A stretch of DNA of 7,033 nt, from positions 1 to 7,033 of the forward strand of contig DATEFT010001111.1 of NCBI GenBank assembly GCA_035280505.1, given 5' to 3'. Positions 5,872-7,033 of this stretch are shown here, in pieces. The notes below the pieces were generated by a model. That model made no database searches, was not told where the DNA came from, and saw only the letters and a program-made list of their open reading frames with translations. The stretch's first letter is position 1. Each line of letters starts with the position of its first letter. The DNA comes from JAKEHZ01 sp035280505. Its GTDB lineage: Bacteria > Acidobacteriota > Blastocatellia > RBC074. Both the position numbers and the translations under genes were made by a program.

Positions 5872-6141
5872 ATGCCAACTGCGAAATTTAGTTCAGAACC
5901 TGGAACCCCTGAATATCACGCCTCCGACTGGTTGATCACTCTTCACAATGCCTATCGTGAGATCGACCACGCGATCGAGCGCTCGCCGAATCCCGAAGAG
6001 TTCATCGAGAGACTGAGGGAGCGGGTGCGCCGCGATTATGAACAGAACCGCGAACAGATGGGTTGGAGCGAACGCACCCGCGACATCGCCGCCCGCTCAC
6101 TCGAGATCGTGATCGAGACCCTGGCGCTCCCTAATCGATAG
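5872..6141 (+). CDS. Conserved-looking small hypothetical protein, third gene of the dap cluster
   Basis: The gene encodes 89 residues that I do not recognise. There is no signal peptide, membrane segment or cysteine, so a soluble cytoplasmic protein is expected. After a short flexible N-terminus (about residues 1-18) it looks mostly helical and highly charged: HNAYREIDHAIERS, then PEEFIERLRERVRRDYEQNR, then a C-terminal helix ending in SLEIVIETLALP. It is probably real: it has a good GGAG site, an ATG start, ordinary codon use like its neighbours and only a 20-nt gap from dapE. It could be a small partner or regulator of the dap enzymes or simply a passenger; nothing in the sequence decides. 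The convergent hairpin begins 20 nt after its stop. Confidence 0.75.
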   Translation: MPTAKFSSEPGTPEYHASDWLITLHNAYREIDHAIERSPNPEEFIERLRERVRRDYEQNREQMGWSERTRDIAARSLEIVIETLALPNR

Positions 6142-6160
6142 GATTGGAATTTGAGATTCA

Positions 6161-6215
6161 AACCGCGAAACACGCGAAAGCCGGATCTTTCGCGTGTTTC
6201 GCGTGTTTTGCGGTT
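6161..6215. terminator. Perfect 17-bp hairpin in the convergent gap, likely bidirectional terminator or palindromic repeat
   Basis: Arms 6164-6180 and 6187-6203 pair perfectly over 17 bp around a 6-nt loop (CCGGAT). Each arm is built from a 9-nt period: CGCGAAA occurs twice on the left, and TTTCGCG twice plus a variant TTTTGCG on the right. Because of this, AACCGCGAAACACGCG (6161-6176) can also pair with 6200-6215 over 16 positions with one G-U in plus-sense RNA, a second register. It lies between the convergent small gene and the CheR gene, where it could end transcription from both sides. No U-tract follows on either strand, so Rho-independent termination in the usual form is not assured. 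The form also suits a dispersed palindromic element. Confidence 0.6.
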
Positions 6216-6222
6216 CAGCCTG

Positions 6223-7033
6223 CTATGCGACGCGGCGAAAGAAGGAGGTCTCATCGGCCAGTTGGGCGATGAGCGGAGAATTGACCAGATGAATCTCCGC
6301 CGGTGAGACGATCAGATAACCCCCCTGACGCAGGGAATTGGCCAGGTTGGCGACCATCTGCCGGGCGGCCGTGCCGTGCAGGAAGAGCAGGTGGTTGGCG
6401 CAGACGATCAGGTCGAACTTCCCGCTCACGCCTTTCCAGAACAATCGATCCAGCAGATTGACGCGCCGGAAGGTGACGACCTTCCGCATCTCCGAACTGA
6501 CGGTATACGAGCCTCCGGGGACGATCCCGGTCAGCATCCCGGACTGCGATTGGGTGCGTTGGAAATATTTGCCCCGCAGCTCTTCGTTCAATTGGCAGAG
6601 TGAAGCTGAATGGTAACGGGCCCGGCTGGCTTCGAGCAGCGCGCGGTTTCGGAGGTCGGTGGCGAAGACCTCGACCTGTTGTTCGCTGAGGTGCGGTTTG
6701 GCCAGGTCGAAGACGATCGCCAGCGAATAGGCCTCCTCTCCGGTCGAGCAGGCGGCGCTCCAGAGCCGCAGCTTGCCGTTGGGCGGATGCGCGGCCATCA
6801 GTTCCGGCAGAATTCTCCGGCGCAGCAGATCGAACTGGGAGGGCTCGCGGAAGAAGTAGGTTTCACTGGTCGCAACCTCCTCGACCAGCGCCAGCAATTC
6901 GCTCTGGCTGCCGGCCGCGATGTTGCAATATTCATGCGGCGCAATCCCCAACCGCTCGGCCTTGTTGGCGACCGCCATGTTGATCTTTGCGCGCAACGCA
7001 GGGTGGGACGCCCAGCCGTAATTCTCAGCCAGG
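6223..7033 (-). CDS. CheR-type SAM-dependent methyltransferase, 5' part beyond the window
   Basis: CheR proteins methylate glutamates of chemoreceptors with S-adenosylmethionine. Numbering from the TTG at 6996, visible motifs are TSETYFFREPSQF (43-55), the SAM loop LWSAACSTGEEAYSLAI (78-94), VFATDLRNRALLEASRARY (110-128), FRRVNLLD, and FDLIVCANHLLFL (194-206), followed by the QGGYLIVSPAE strand. The family usually has CRN in the FDLIFCRNVLIYF motif; here it is CAN, so the arginine is lost. The frame stays open upstream to the window edge without a stop and reads like more of the N-terminal helical domain, so the TTG is unlikely to be the true start and the gene is treated as 5'-partial. No other chemotaxis gene is in view. 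In soil bacteria such proteins also belong to Che-like or two-component pathways, so the partner is unknown. The stop TAG lies at 6223-6225, converging on the hairpin. Confidence 0.88.
   Translation of the reverse strand, partial: LAENYGWASHPALRAKINMAVANKAERLGIAPHEYCNIAAGSQSELLALVEEVATSETYFFREPSQFDLLRRRILPELMAAHPPNGKLRLWSAACSTGEEAYSLAIVFDLAKPHLSEQQVEVFATDLRNRALLEASRARYHSASLCQLNEELRGKYFQRTQSQSGMLTGIVPGGSYTVSSEMRKVVTFRRVNLLDRLFWKGVSGKFDLIVCANHLLFLHGTAARQMVANLANSLRQGGYLIVSPAEIHLVNSPLIAQLADETSFFRRVA

Noticed and set aside
6161..6215. CRISPR-like repeat array
   Set aside because: The 9-nt period units form one hairpin with no spacers of 30-40 nt and no cas genes nearby.

Overview
The window looks like a chromosomal segment from an Acidobacteriota-type bacterium. 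The main reason is the leftward gene: a TonB-dependent receptor of about 1200 residues that starts with a carboxypeptidase-regulatory-like domain, an Oar-like architecture found in many copies in Acidobacteriota. The class cannot be fixed from the sequence; Blastocatellia is a guess. No transposase, integrase, tRNA, rRNA or CRISPR array was seen.

Layout. Positions 2-3595 (minus) hold one intact outer-membrane receptor. Positions 3596-3969 are a structured divergent intergenic region. Positions 3970-6141 (plus) hold a compact cluster: dapD (tetrahydrodipicolinate N-succinyltransferase), an M20 metallohydrolase read as dapE (succinyl-diaminopimelate desuccinylase), and an unrecognised 89-residue protein. 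A long perfect hairpin fills the convergent gap at 6142-6222. Positions 6223-7033 (minus) hold the C-terminal part of a CheR-type methyltransferase that runs off the right edge.

How the genes work together. DapD and DapE are the first and last enzymes of the succinylase branch of the diaminopimelate/lysine pathway, which feeds peptidoglycan and protein synthesis. The small protein follows dapE by 20 nt with a good ribosome binding site, so it is probably co-transcribed. The receptor and the CheR homologue have no evident functional tie to lysine synthesis.

The most interesting part is the 374-bp intergenic region. Two sigma70-like promoters appear to lie back to back, with -35 boxes only 8 bp apart. 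One (TTGACT-N17-GATAAT, minus strand) would give the receptor gene a leader of about 245 nt. That leader holds at least three hairpins, a possible 20-codon leader peptide and a good Shine-Dalgarno site. Two of the hairpins have a single non-Watson-Crick position that becomes G-U only in receptor-sense RNA, which hints that they act as RNA. Promoters, leader peptide and structures are read by eye and remain predictions.
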